A stretch of 64,000 bases of DNA. Source: Asterionellopsis glacialis. Lineage: Eukaryota > Bacillariophyta > Plagiogrammaphyceae > Rhaphoneidales > Asterionellopsidaceae. Made by a program: the position numbers and the translations under genes. Of the stretch, positions 31,401-42,876 are shown in pieces; within the stretch, counting starts at the first letter, position 1; every line of letters starts with the position of its first letter. The notes below the pieces were generated by a model. It did not search any database. It saw nothing but the letters and a program-made list of their open reading frames with translations, and was not told the DNA's origin. Where the stretch lies: assembly GCA_014885115.2 (NCBI GenBank), contig WKLE02000853.1, forward strand, positions 1 to 64,000, given 5' to 3'.

Positions 31401-33610
31401 ATGGACCTCCCAGAAGTGGCCATTCGTTGGTTGACAAAAAATGCAAGTTCGAATGTTGAATTGGCCGCTTTTTCCAATGTGAATCGACGTTGGAGAAAAG
31501 TTGTTGCAGAGGAGATTGTCCAACAAATATTAGACGTGGAGACTAATAGTGACGGTTCAGAAGATGGTAGATCTACCAGCGCTATATCAAATTCATCTTC
31601 TAGCCCTGATTCGGATTACTCTCCCATGTCGAGACTTCTCTTACCGTCTATGGCACGGTCCCTAAAACATAGATCACTGGATTTAACAGAATATTCTTCT
31701 CACGAGGTTGATACATTTTGCTTAGCTTGGTTCCATCCTATGGGTATTCAAATCCGTTCAGTACCCTTGGGTGAGCCTACTAGTTCCGAAGATGAGCTTA
31801 CTCCAGAAGGTGAAAGTACAGAAGGGTTCGCACCAAGTGGTGGAAACTCCCTTTATGATGAAGGAAGTGACGACGATGGTAAAGCAAAAAAGAAATGGAA
31901 TCCACGTAGCAGAAGTAGCGAAAAAGCGGCAGTTAGTGACAGCAGACGTCAAACATGTAGTCATGAATGGAGAGGATACCGTTATCCTATGGAAGTTTTA
32001 GTACCATTTGGATATGCTAATGATTTTGTAAATGTACGTCCCTCCAGAAGTATTTTCCAGAAAACTCAAAGCAGAACCAAATTAAATATTTTGTACTGAC
32101 ACACCTACTGCGTCTTGTTTCTCAATAATATCTTATTTAAATTATATAGCATGTCCTAGATTCTGTTGCCGACAAAAAGATAAAAAATGAGGATACTACT
32201 ACTAACGAAGTAGCAGGTGTCAATGGCAGTGATTATTGCACCTCATTTGCTGTACGAGGTGCTGCTCGTGCTCGTCCAGATGGCTATTGTCTGTGTTGGG
32301 ATAGTGATGTACCGATACCAACTGAAATACAGCAGATCACAGGTCCAATCGGGAATGTTACCGAGACAGTCCGAGCAAGAGGAGGAATTGAACGGGAAGA
32401 TGCTCGACGTCAAGAGCATCGACGAGCGCGGATAGTACGGAATAAGCGTAGACGTGAATTACAACAATTGGCTCTTCCACGGATGGTGCTAAGTACAAAG
32501 AACAAGAGACCTGATTTTGCGGTGCCTTCACCAACATCGGCAATAGGGACAACGCCAGGCAAACGACAAAGATGTTTGCAGTTCTTAAATGCACCTGGTA
32601 GTCATGCAGTAAGACTAATGACACCACAGTTCGATTGTGGTCCAGTGGAGGGCCCGATAACTGTCTTTTGTATTGGAATTGCCACTGAAGATGGGTGTTT
32701 CTTTTCAGGACTGAAGCGTCGCTTTGAAATGGGACACATGCACCCGGTTAATCCCCGTGACGCCTTGATTGACATGAGTCCCGCATGTCTAGTCGTAGAC
32801 CCACCTAACGACGAAAGCAATTCTACGGTACCATCAGCAAGGTTGGAAACTTATTCAAATCCGAACAGTATAGACTCTGACGACAGCAGTTGTTACTCAG
32901 ACTTACAAAAATCCGGCCATGATAACAGTGGATGTTGCGATTGTATCTTTCAAAGCACCGGTATGAGACCACATATGGCCAATTATATAGATGACGATGA
33001 CGTGGAAGAACCACTTGAAGAGAATATTTATCGAGGTCAGTCGGGACCTGGCTTGTGGCACTGTTATGTGGCTGTTTTTGACGGCGAAAATAGCTTGCTA
33101 CGAATCGACGGTACACAAGAAAGTCTTCAACGAGGCAGTCCGTATGACGGTAGTGACACCTCAAATCACGGTGGAGTCGCACAACCTGCTTCTGGTTGTG
33201 TTTTGGATGGCATCACAATTGGATCGGACCACGCCTTTGATATGTCCTTGTGCTACGGAGACGGAGTGGACGGAGAGGGCGAAGGAGCAATTTCAGAATT
33301 GGCTTTCTTTAAAGGTCGGCTACCGACCACAGACATCGAATCCATGGAGAGAAATTTAATGAAAAAACATGGCATTCCTTCTAACACCAATTCTTTAATT
33401 CCTCCCGTGCAAGAAGATGAATGGAAACGGCAAGCACATGCTCTAATTGTACAACCGCCACCGTGGAAGCTTACAGGTGAACCAGTGCCACTTCGTGTTG
33501 CCGCAAAGCATAAAAGTGTTGCGTGGCATAGAGCGAACAGCGTCACTGGTAAAAACGTTCGTGTTGCAAGAATTGGAAGTAAGCTTAGTACGGGCTCCAG
33601 TGATTGGTGA
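31401..33610 (+). CDS. F-box-like protein with a C-terminal LamG/concanavalin-like region, two exons
   Basis: Exons 31401-32033 and 32150-33610 (donor GTACGT, acceptor TATAG) give 697 residues. The open frame begins at a TTG (31371), but the first ATG is 31401. Residues 1-45 look like an F-box (DLPEVAIRWL, ELAAFSNVNRRWRKVVAEEI). The middle is Ser/acidic and later Arg-rich (RRQEHRRARIVRNKRRREL). In the C-terminal half, LWHCYVAVFDGENSLLRIDG, LDGITIGSDH and GAISELAFFKGRLPTTDIES resemble a LamG/concanavalin A-like jelly roll, where strands end in a laminin-G style final motif. If correct, it would be a substrate adaptor of an SCF ubiquitin ligase. The function is inferred from domain order only. 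Confidence 0.68.
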
Positions 33611-34167
33611 ACCGTCGTGCTTGAATATACTGTTTCTGAATATAACGGCGGCTGCCAGCCAAGGCAGCAATGGCGGCATCCGTAACTGTCATAAAGCGGG
33701 CCATCTCTCTCAGGATACAACGAACTGATATACTGCAACTGTGACTCGAATTGGAGTGTATTTTTCTGTTTGGAGAAGGAAGATATCGCATATTCGAAAC
33801 CCAAAACAATTTGCAGCTCTCTTATAGATTTAGCGAATTCAAAATCCAAAAGATGAAAATTCTTATTCTCGCTAACGATTGAAGGTAAATTGCTACANNN
33901 NNNNNNNNNNNNNNNNNNNNNNNNNNNNNNNNNATGACTAAATGCCTATCAGAAAATCGATAATACTACCTAATACTACCCTATGTCTCCTGCATTGATT
34001 GAAACCTGGTAATTGGTGCTCATTCGCATGCTAAGTTTCACATCATACGCTTCGAGGAACCTAAGTAAAGCTATGATTTTGTAATGCAAATAAATTGAAC
34101 AATGAATCTTCATACTTCATCAAACTCGTAATTTTTTATTTTTTAGTTATGTAGTTTGGTTAATATT
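33611..34167. other. Convergent intergenic region containing an assembly gap
   Basis: About 560 bp between the ends of the F-box-like gene (+) and UGGT (-). It includes 36 N at 33,898-33,933. No gene is recognised. The gap may hide more sequence than its nominal length. Confidence 0.6.
33898..33933. other. Assembly gap (36 N)
   Basis: A run of unresolved bases that interrupts the intergenic region. No coding frame crosses it. Confidence 0.99.
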
Positions 34168-37100
34168 CTATTGACCGAGTGACTCTTGGAACTCTAAGTT
34201 GTATTTTTCTACTTCAGCGTCCAGTTCCTCCCAGCTTTCAGCGAAAAGTTCTCCACTGATAACACGTTTCGCCATCGATAATTTCGCTTCTTTGTGCAAA
34301 GGGTTGTTGCAGAGATCAATTGTTTTCGCAAGTGCCTTGGTCTCGTCCGAGCACCATGACTCACACCATAGCCATTCTTGCGGAAGGGAGAAAATTGGAA
34401 CTTGGTGTTGTGCATAATTTGGCAAATCTTGGTCAAGATTAGCAAGACTGTTTGGGTCAGCGGAAAGTTGTTGGTAAGTTGATCGGAGCTTATCGCCAAC
34501 CAAGTCCCTTCGGAACTTTTCCAAGTCAACAACATAGAGTGCCGAGATATGGTAAGGTTTGCCGCGTAAATGACTTTCCCAGAAACCAGTTCGCCAGAAA
34601 GCGTATCCAAGCGTGGATTCTCGAGAGCTGCACATTGGAGTGTAACCATACGGTGCTCCCTGCAAATCCATATCCCAAAGTTCCTTCAAGTCACCACGAA
34701 TAACTTGATCTGCGTCAACGTAGATGATTTTTTTTACATCAAGAGGGAAAAGGACATCTAAGAAAAGAATCTTGTAGCCCCAAATAATTCTTTGTTTCTC
34801 ACTTTGGCCACGCAACCACTCTGGCCATTTGTATGTGACAAACTCCACTTCACATCCAATTTTTTCCGCCATCGCCATAGCCGAAGCTTTGAAAGAAGGC
34901 GACAGAAAATTTTCAAACAGCCAGAACTTCACCTTGGATGATGTTCTCTTTGTCACACTGAGCATCATGATCTTTAGAAATCTCTCATAAAGATGCCCAG
35001 TAGCCAATGAAAAGACGTGGATTACATCGCCTTGGCTACCTTCAACTTGCCCTTGCTCGTCGTAGAACAGGCTTGCTTTTTCCAACCCAGGTCTGCGCTT
35101 AACCAAAAGTAATTCGCCGCGGTTGACAAAATCTTTCATCACCAGAGTTTTTGAATCCCTTTTAGCCCCATTGGGGTCAAGCTTGAATTTGCCGTACTGA
35201 ATTGAACCGTCCACAATGTCGAAAATTTCTGCTCCTCTAGAATCCTTGGAAATTTCAAGTTTCCAAACACCTGGGTTAGCTCTTAACTGCCAATATCCAA
35301 CAGTTTTCATGACTAAGGTATCAGAGTAGTGAGTGCTCTTACTGCTAATTGCCAGATTTCTTGATGAAGAAGTGGCCTTAGTTGATCCATCTGCACTGAT
35401 CTCAATCTCTCCCATCTCCGGAGTTCCAGATTTGTTCGCCAAATCATTTGCTTTTGATAGAGTAAGCTGCAAACCATTTGGCGGAGACCCTGATGTCGAG
35501 TCGTAACACTGCCCGAAAAATGAAAGGCCAGTTAAGCCGTATTCTACGCGAGTTAGGTGTTGCTTTTCGCCACCCTCGCTTTCACCAGTGTGCGCCTCGT
35601 CACTACACCCGGTGTTTACATCACAACGCAAATTATCCGTATCTTGCACCGTCTCTGTTTGAACCACAATCCATGGTTCAGGCACATCCAATCGCAGTGT
35701 TAGCAAGTGGTTTGCAGGGAGATTGGAAAAGTCTGCTTGTGGAGGGTTCAAGTTTGGAATTGCGTTTGGTTCGGCGACAAAGCGATAGTAAGATGTAATA
35801 GGGATATCATCGTCTCCTTCAAGTAGGATGCGTGGGATCACGATAAGGCTAAGAGGGAGTTTTAGCTGATCCCGGAATGCACGAAGTAATGGGGCAGCTC
35901 TTTGAGTTGCTTCGGTGAGAGGATCGACAATTGCGCACACTTTCACCTTCAACTCTTCTGTCTCTTCATTGTTCCACTCGAAGCGTAGAGGATTTTCCAT
36001 CTGCATATCTTGTTCTAGATTAGCAACTTCGCCACAAGTATCTTGTCTTTGGCTCGACCCGTCTTGTTCCAACAAGAAGGAAGACGCTTTGCCCATCGCG
36101 TCGTGATACATCTCGTCCACCGTAAGGTGAGGCTTCAAAAGTTTATGTATAGCTTTGTTCTTCGCCATATCCATATCGAGCAATAATTCGATATCGTCTT
36201 TTGTAATTACTGGGGTATCCAAGAAATACGCACGACCATTTGCGACCACGAAGTTTTTAGAAGGGAAAGAATTTTCCAAGTACGATAATCTAGTTTCTGA
36301 GGCATCATGGGTTGATAGCAACACCTTCTTGAGGTCCTCGTCGATTCCAGGTACACTTTCAACTATTTCTGAGATACTTTTACCTTCCTTACTAAGTTGT
36401 AGCAACGATAACAGTGTGGTCGCACTGAAGTGTGCTGCGTGTCTCAAAATCTTATAAACTGCCGTTGCGGCCGAAGCTTTCGTACTGGGAAGGATTCTAT
36501 ACGCAATCGAAATAGAAACTGGGCTTTGTTCCTCTCCAACTGACGACGGAAATTCATTCATCATGGTTATAAAGCTAGAAGCCAGTTCCATGCCACTCTC
36601 CGTGTCAAGTTCCAAGGCGGCTTCTATGAGAAAGACCGCCTGCGAATCTTCTTTCGATACTGACGATTGTGTTTCTGGGACTATCAAAGATTTGCTGTCC
36701 AAGTCATGGGACAGACGGATGTATTTCTTCTGATTTGATCCTGTCAACAATGGGTGTACTCGTTTGAAGACTCCTCCTCCTGATAGTAATTTAGCATATA
36801 CAGACTTTGGACTCCTATCAGTAATTTCCTGCTTGGCAATCATTTGGAATAGGTGATTGCGTTCTTCCATAAATACTCGGCCCGATTTATCATGTGATGA
36901 GTCTTCTGCCTCAGAAGGTAGAGGTCGACCATTAACAAAGCTCATACCCGGTTGTAATGCCTTTTTAACAGCGAATCGAACAGCTTGCCCGTAAGATGGA
37001 GAATCATTGTCATCAGCACTCGAAAGAATATCAATACCACTTGGAATACTATGAGGAGCATCTATGGATGTCATTGTATTCGAATGCATGGTAAGTAAGG

Positions 37101-39198
37101 AATCCATCGTACATTTACCATTCGATTCCATGTACTCTTCGATGAAATTCAACAAGTTAGAGCCATAATGCAGAGGCCACATTTCATCACTATGCTTGGA
37201 AGAGATATAGCTTAGCAACTTGTAAACTGCTTGAGTGGATGCTTTCATTTCTTGAAGTTCTGTTTGAGCCGGTTTGCCGCTTGTTGTGAAAATGGGCGAC
37301 ACCGGACAAGGAGCAGGATCATCATCAGTGATACCATTTTCTACAACCCACTTGGTACAAGTTGCAATATCTTCCTCGCTCACAAATAGTAATCCGATAC
37401 GGATAGGATACATTTGATTCGTTAACTGTAAGCCCAGGGTTATTCCAGAATTCGATGGATCTGTTACGGGGTCGACAACACCGAGGATTGTAAAAAGGTT
37501 ACGACGTACAGCTGGTGGTTGTCCAAACTGCAGTCCAAACATCATTTGTTGGAGTTCTCGTGGCCATTGAGAATATTGCATATCCTTTTCAACATCATTC
37601 AAGTAGATAACAGCATTTTTCCATCCTCGTCCAACATCAATACGGAATACGTTAGATGCACCATCTTCTTCCATGCCATCCATACCCCCAAAATTATCAT
37701 TGCTCTCGGATGATTTAAATGCATCTTCACCCATGGTCCAAAGATCCTGTACTCTTTGCATAGTCTTGAAATTCATGGAAGGACTTAAGTAAGTTTGCAT
37801 ATCTTGAAGTTCGCGTTGCTCCTTTCTCAATAAGTTCAGCATTTCAAATACATTAAAACTTGGTCGGTCTACTGACACACTTTGACCATTAATCATAACA
37901 GTAGCATGCTGCTTGGAACCACGAAAAAGTCCCATGTCTGTCAATGTTTGAGCTGCGTTTGCAATATCATCAGGTACCTGTACATGGACAAGAGTAGAAG
38001 CAATACTAGGTAAATTTTGTGATACATCTTGAAGTGTCACTAACGAATCCTTCTCCGAAGAAGACGCAGTCTTGGCTACAACTGCTGCAGCTTGAAGTGA
38101 TATTTCACGTCGTTGCCATGTGGGTGGTATAGTTTGAGAATGAAGTTGTTGTGCACCATGCCGTTTCCATAATTTTTCTTGAGTATCTACTGCTTCTTTT
38201 GGTGTTAAACCCTCTGCAATGACAGACATATTCACACCCGCAAAGGAAGAAGATACCATGACGTCCTCTATAGAGGATGGGTCTAGCAATTCTTTGACAG
38301 ATTCTGAACCACGTGGTGCATCATCAAATGCACGATATTCTACATTACGGATATCAAGACGAACACCATACCCTTGTAAAATAGTTGGTGCACCACCCTT
38401 CTCTTCAAAGTCAACAGCACCCATATGTCTCACAACGAATTGTACATTTTCCTTTACTAATTTGGAATAAAAAGTGACAAATGATTCGGACCCAATGTTG
38501 GCATATAGCACAATAAGTGGCTTTCCTTCTTGTAATTCACCATCGCTACTACTGCTACCGGTAGGTCGTGGTGTTTCACCAGGCAACAATGTATCACTTG
38601 GAACCACAGGAGAATCTTCCACCACACTATGGGAAAGATAGTCATCAATCTCTTTTGGATCAACTACAATATCACCTCCAGGATACACAACTGCAAAGGC
38701 ATCCGTTTTTTCGACCTGCTGTGTTAGTCCAAGTTGACGTGCCAATCCACGATGTAATTCACATTGTGGACTATAGGCTCGTAAGGATAAGGCATAATCC
38801 AAAAAAGATTTATCACTCTTGTGCTCTGTTGCTTCCAAAACAAGTTTTGTTGCCTTGACAACATCAATCATATCATCTGAGACAGCTGACGATGACAACT
38901 TGGTAATATCATCTTGTTGAAGAACATCATTGACAAGTACATCTAAAAATGACCAACTTTGTTTTTCTTGTTGATGAAATGCCCATGCTTCACAGAAAAC
39001 ATTATGAACTGTAAATGGCCATGAATGTGCAACAACAGATGATTCCAGTTCTCTATTGACAATAGGCGATACTAAGGAAGGGTCCTCATTATTAGCAGCC
39101 TCAATGGAATTGACGAAAGCTAGCAACCAAATACAACAGGATAGCACCCCTTTGTCAAACCGACGACGACTACCACCAAGAAAGCTCAACATTTGCAT
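34168..39198 (-). CDS. UGGT: UDP-glucose:glycoprotein glucosyltransferase (ER folding sensor)
   Basis: One uninterrupted frame of 1676 residues, the normal length for the family. Residues ~1-34 form a signal peptide (CIWLLAFVNSIEA). The long N-terminal part (~35-1380) carries the thioredoxin-like and beta-sandwich folding-sensor domains (for example KNAVIYLNDVEKDMQYSQWP and KNFVVANGRAYFLDTP). The catalytic GT24 domain starts near residue 1390 (IHVFSLATGHLYERFLKIMM) and includes KIIYVDADQVIRGDLKELW (DxD at ~1497), YGYTPMC and LPNYAQH. The enzyme adds glucose back to unfolded N-glycoproteins so that calreticulin/calnexin rebind them. No HDEL-type signal is visible at the C-terminus (FQESLGQ). 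Divergent from the VAT1-like gene. Confidence 0.96.
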   Translation of the reverse strand: MQMLSFLGGSRRRFDKGVLSCCIWLLAFVNSIEAANNEDPSLVSPIVNRELESSVVAHSWPFTVHNVFCEAWAFHQQEKQSWSFLDVLVNDVLQQDDITKLSSSAVSDDMIDVVKATKLVLEATEHKSDKSFLDYALSLRAYSPQCELHRGLARQLGLTQQVEKTDAFAVVYPGGDIVVDPKEIDDYLSHSVVEDSPVVPSDTLLPGETPRPTGSSSSDGELQEGKPLIVLYANIGSESFVTFYSKLVKENVQFVVRHMGAVDFEEKGGAPTILQGYGVRLDIRNVEYRAFDDAPRGSESVKELLDPSSIEDVMVSSSFAGVNMSVIAEGLTPKEAVDTQEKLWKRHGAQQLHSQTIPPTWQRREISLQAAAVVAKTASSSEKDSLVTLQDVSQNLPSIASTLVHVQVPDDIANAAQTLTDMGLFRGSKQHATVMINGQSVSVDRPSFNVFEMLNLLRKEQRELQDMQTYLSPSMNFKTMQRVQDLWTMGEDAFKSSESNDNFGGMDGMEEDGASNVFRIDVGRGWKNAVIYLNDVEKDMQYSQWPRELQQMMFGLQFGQPPAVRRNLFTILGVVDPVTDPSNSGITLGLQLTNQMYPIRIGLLFVSEEDIATCTKWVVENGITDDDPAPCPVSPIFTTSGKPAQTELQEMKASTQAVYKLLSYISSKHSDEMWPLHYGSNLLNFIEEYMESNGKCTMDSLLTMHSNTMTSIDAPHSIPSGIDILSSADDNDSPSYGQAVRFAVKKALQPGMSFVNGRPLPSEAEDSSHDKSGRVFMEERNHLFQMIAKQEITDRSPKSVYAKLLSGGGVFKRVHPLLTGSNQKKYIRLSHDLDSKSLIVPETQSSVSKEDSQAVFLIEAALELDTESGMELASSFITMMNEFPSSVGEEQSPVSISIAYRILPSTKASAATAVYKILRHAAHFSATTLLSLLQLSKEGKSISEIVESVPGIDEDLKKVLLSTHDASETRLSYLENSFPSKNFVVANGRAYFLDTPVITKDDIELLLDMDMAKNKAIHKLLKPHLTVDEMYHDAMGKASSFLLEQDGSSQRQDTCGEVANLEQDMQMENPLRFEWNNEETEELKVKVCAIVDPLTEATQRAAPLLRAFRDQLKLPLSLIVIPRILLEGDDDIPITSYYRFVAEPNAIPNLNPPQADFSNLPANHLLTLRLDVPEPWIVVQTETVQDTDNLRCDVNTGCSDEAHTGESEGGEKQHLTRVEYGLTGLSFFGQCYDSTSGSPPNGLQLTLSKANDLANKSGTPEMGEIEISADGSTKATSSSRNLAISSKSTHYSDTLVMKTVGYWQLRANPGVWKLEISKDSRGAEIFDIVDGSIQYGKFKLDPNGAKRDSKTLVMKDFVNRGELLLVKRRPGLEKASLFYDEQGQVEGSQGDVIHVFSLATGHLYERFLKIMMLSVTKRTSSKVKFWLFENFLSPSFKASAMAMAEKIGCEVEFVTYKWPEWLRGQSEKQRIIWGYKILFLDVLFPLDVKKIIYVDADQVIRGDLKELWDMDLQGAPYGYTPMCSSRESTLGYAFWRTGFWESHLRGKPYHISALYVVDLEKFRRDLVGDKLRSTYQQLSADPNSLANLDQDLPNYAQHQVPIFSLPQEWLWCESWCSDETKALAKTIDLCNNPLHKEAKLSMAKRVISGELFAESWEELDAEVEKYNLEFQESLGQ

Positions 39199-39969
39199 CC
39201 TCAGAAATGTGTCTTCCCCACGAACTCTAGCTTAGATTCCCCAATGTAACGAGACGCGAATACTGCTGCGGCAAATCAAATGTATTTTGTTGATACAGTC
39301 TAGGTGCTATCTTCAGCAAGAGGTCACAACTTGTTGCTTAGGACTAGGTCCGATAGAGGTAGCAGATGGCATCCACCTTGTGACTTGTGGTGGCAGTTGT
39401 GCTTGCGAGAGGTGCGATTTTGCGATTTCGATCGATAGATAAAAATCTTATCTTGTGAAATGTGAATCTCGTTCCAACGCTTCCCATAGTGATACAAAAT
39501 CTAAGAACTGATGAATTGATGGGAAGTTCGAATGCACGGGTCTTCGCGAACGCGCGCATTGGCTCTGGGGGTGAGGTTGGGATTCCACGTGCGAACCGCT
39601 CAATGAACACTTTAGTTATACTTAAATTTTAAAAGGTAAAATTAAGAATATTTTCAAAGATATTTAAATGTTAATAATCAATTAACAATAATTATTTTTT
39701 GATCTCAATAAAGCATGAGAACTTTCGATGAATATATTTTTAAAAATTTATGTATACCCTAAATTATTGAACGTACGTATGTATTGAAACATCAGTAGAC
39801 AAGACTGAGAAGTGAGAATATTTTTTCTAAAATAATTCAACAACAACGAGACCAACAGAAACTTGCAACACGCCAACGCCTAAGATCCAACAAACTAGAA
39901 GTTAGCAAAGGTGATTCGCTGCACAAAACCTTTTTTTCAGTCGTGAGGTATTGATAGTCACATTACATC
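39199..39969. promoter_or_regulatory. Divergent intergenic region, UGGT / VAT1-like
   Basis: 771 bp between two diverging start codons. The stretch 39,615-39,760 is very AT-rich (many TTAAATTT-like runs). The frame 39344-39610 (-) has no domain signal and is not called. No RNA gene is seen. Confidence 0.5.
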
Positions 39970-41334
39970 ATGTCAAATGCTTTTGTAGGAGAGAAACAAA
40001 AGAAATGGACGATATTGGGACAAGATCCTGATGTTTTGTTGGCCATGTGGGCCAATGTCGTATCTTGGTGTGTTTCAACGTTTTTCCCATCGTTCTTGCC
40101 AAAATTATTACCTAAATGTGATCAAGAAGAAACAACCGTAGTCAAAGGAAGCAATACTACTACTGTGGGCGGACCTACACGTTGTATATCTATTGGTCGT
40201 CCAGGGGGGATGGAACAATTACGTTTAGTATCCTTAAAACCTGGTATTGTCACCATGGGATATAACATTGCCAAGGGAACAGCCTACACTCCCAAACCAA
40301 TTCTGACAGAACAGGACATACCTCAAGATTGTGTCATTCTTCGTAATGAAGCCTTTTCCGTCAATTATGCCGACTGTACCATTCGATGGGGATTATATGA
40401 AAGTGCCAAACAATTTGTTGGATACCCCATTGTACCTGGATTTGATATTGCAGGGACGATTGAAAAAGTTCCAGAACAAGATCCCACCAATGACAACAAG
40501 AAAAAGCATAATTGGAAAGTAGGTGATCGTGTCTTTGGTTGTACATTGTTTGGTGCGTACAGTTCGCGTGTTTTAGTTCCTAGTATACAATTACGAAAGA
40601 TACCTCAAGATTGGACTATAGCGCAAGCTGCAGCCTTACCAGCGGTATCCTTGACAGCCTTGTATGCCCTTAGTCTTGCCGGACATTTCCCACAACAAGG
40701 AAAATATAGCAATAAGGCTATATTAATCCATTCAGCTGCAGGTGGCGTGGGTAGTATGGCAGTTCAAATGGCCAAACTCTTGGGATTATCACCCGTAGTG
40801 GGTGTAGTAGGGCGTACTGCCAAGGTGGAGGAAGCCAGGTCATTAGGGTGCGATGTTGTCATTGATAAAAGTCAACAAAATTTGTGGGAGGAAGCACGGG
40901 CTGCATCACCTCAGGGATACACATGCATATTAGATGCCAATGGTGTGTCGACACTCCAAGATTCCTATGATCATTTGGCACCTACAGGACGTTTAATCAT
41001 TTTTGGATTTCACAGTAACCTACCCTTGGGACGTGCCATGTTATCACCGTTGGAATGGATCCGCATGGCACAAAAACAATCCAAAATGCCTCAATTTGAT
41101 CCAATGGATTTGACCGTCAGTAACAAATCCGTACTGGGATTTAATTTAAGTTTCTTTGCCGATGAAACAGAAATAGTATCAGATATGTTTGATCAAATAG
41201 TAGAATGGGCTGAAACCAAACAAATCCGTTGTCCCAAGGTTGTGGAAATGCCCATGAACGAAATTGCCAATGCCCATGATTTAATTCAAAGTGGAAAGAG
41301 CGTTGGAAAGATTGTCATGAATACTTCAGGGTAA
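39970..41334 (+). CDS. Zinc-independent medium-chain reductase, VAT1/quinone oxidoreductase-like
   Basis: Intronless, 454 residues, longer than the ~390 of typical VAT1 because of a ~90-residue N-terminal extension with a hydrophobic helix (VLLAMWANVVSWCVSTFF). The GroES-like domain includes VNYADCTIRWGLYESAKQ and VPGFDIAGTIEKV. The nucleotide-binding domain has the AAGGVGSMAVQMAKLLG glycine motif (NADPH binding). The Cys/His zinc ligands of classical alcohol dehydrogenases are absent, as in the quinone oxidoreductase branch. It should reduce quinones or activated alkenes. The extension may tether it to a membrane. Confidence 0.88.
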   Translation: MSNAFVGEKQKKWTILGQDPDVLLAMWANVVSWCVSTFFPSFLPKLLPKCDQEETTVVKGSNTTTVGGPTRCISIGRPGGMEQLRLVSLKPGIVTMGYNIAKGTAYTPKPILTEQDIPQDCVILRNEAFSVNYADCTIRWGLYESAKQFVGYPIVPGFDIAGTIEKVPEQDPTNDNKKKHNWKVGDRVFGCTLFGAYSSRVLVPSIQLRKIPQDWTIAQAAALPAVSLTALYALSLAGHFPQQGKYSNKAILIHSAAGGVGSMAVQMAKLLGLSPVVGVVGRTAKVEEARSLGCDVVIDKSQQNLWEEARAASPQGYTCILDANGVSTLQDSYDHLAPTGRLIIFGFHSNLPLGRAMLSPLEWIRMAQKQSKMPQFDPMDLTVSNKSVLGFNLSFFADETEIVSDMFDQIVEWAETKQIRCPKVVEMPMNEIANAHDLIQSGKSVGKIVMNTSG

Positions 41335-41552
41335 CTAAAAACCATGAAACGAATAACATAATTTACAGACCATGGCCACTTCTAATGTATATTTTGCACA
41401 AAGTGATTTAGATTACTATTTCGTGGTCATTGTTATAATGTTATTTTTTGTACGAAAAAAAACTAAGTCAAGAAAGTCAATTTGCTTCTTCAAATTTCGT
41501 TTTTCCCACCCTTCCCCCAACCTCTTTTCATATTCATCCTTTTGTTTTCTAT

Positions 41553-42876
41553 TTATCCAAACAAATCATTAATAAATCGTTTGTAAATTGCCATGAACTT
41601 GGCCACAAAGGCTTCTAAATGAAAAATATCTTTCGATCCAGTCGCGATGCGATGTTCATAAAATGCTGCCCATTCGATCACTTCTTGTTTCAATGCATCA
41701 TCTAGATTTTTCATCAATTCCTTGGCCAATGTTTTGATAATGACATCGGCCGGGATACAATTAATCAATAATTCATACAACTTTTCACGTGTCGCCATGA
41801 GACGTTGTGGTGATTGTTCACGTGTAATATCTACAGCTACTTGTGATATATACAATTCCCAATCAGTCTTTTGTACTTGTTGATCCTTGGACAAACTCCC
41901 ACCGGATCCGGAATCACGATGCTGGACATGACAAGCCTCCAACATTAAAATAGCACGACGTAAGTTACGTCCTGATTCACGTGCAATCTTAATGGCCAAT
42001 TCCTCCGGGACTGTGATTTTTTCACTGGAACCTACAGTTTGAAGGACTGTGCAAATCTATAATATAGTATAGAAATATATAAAATAGTACGCAGGAGTAG
42101 ACACAATGAATGAATAGGTGGAATGGATAGGAGAAAAAAAAATGCAACACAAGTAGTGTTAGTAAGTAAGTACATCGTATCCCAAAGTCACAATAATTGT
42201 ATACTCCAAAACCTAACAAAAAACGTACCTCATCATGAGATGGTGCGGGCACACGAATACCCAAACATCGACTTCGTACAGGTTCAATCACTTTACTTTG
42301 ATTGTTACAACATAAAATTAAACGACATGTACTTGCATACTTTTCCATGGTACGACGCAGGGCTGCTTGTGCTTGGCGACTTAATCGATCTACTTCCGAC
42401 AAGACCACAATTTTGTATTCTGGTTTGGTTTTGGTAGATGTTGTGGGGGTTGTTTCTCCTGTCGTAGCAGCCGTAGCATCTGCGCTTGCACTACCAAATC
42501 CTGTCGAGGCTGTTAAACTTTTCGTGGCTGCCATTTCTTTAATGACATCCTGTACGACATATCGATCGTGCAATCCAGCATCGCCAGGTGACATTTCAAT
42601 ATGATAATTGGAAGAAATCATGTTAATCTCGACAATACGTTTGGTGGGTGTTTGAAAGGTACGTTTATCTAATCGTAACCGTTCCGCGCCAGGACCGTAC
42701 AGTTCACGTAACAGGGCCATGATTCTTGTTTTTTTACCAGCACCACTGGGACCATAAAAAAATAAATGGGGCATCCCCTCCGGTTTGGCACACAGCGCCT
42801 TTAACCGTTGTGTCGTGGCATCATCGTACGATAATTGTTCCAATTTGGATGGACGATGTTTATCTACCCAAAGCAT
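41553..42876 (-). CDS. RFC3: Replication factor C subunit 3 (clamp loader), two exons
   Basis: Exons 42876-42229 and 42056-41553 (donor GTACGT) give 383 residues. MLWVDKHRPSKLEQL is the invariant start of this subunit. Walker A is GPSGAGKKT, the sensor/Walker B region is VVLSEVDRLSRQAQAALRRTME, and the RFC signature SRC motif is RSRCLGIRVPAP. The C-terminal domain (NLRRAILMLEAC, LYELLINCIPADVI, HLEAFVAKFMAIYK) matches human RFC3/yeast Rfc5. SEVD in place of DEAD-type Walker B is normal for this subunit. A Ser/Ala/Thr-rich insert of about 25 residues before the Walker B strand is unusual. It loads PCNA at primer ends during replication. It lies head to head with DNMT5. Confidence 0.95.

Noticed and set aside
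39500..39560. Possible tRNA B-box (gttcgaatgc)
   Set aside because: No matching A-box, acceptor stem or cloverleaf could be built around it.
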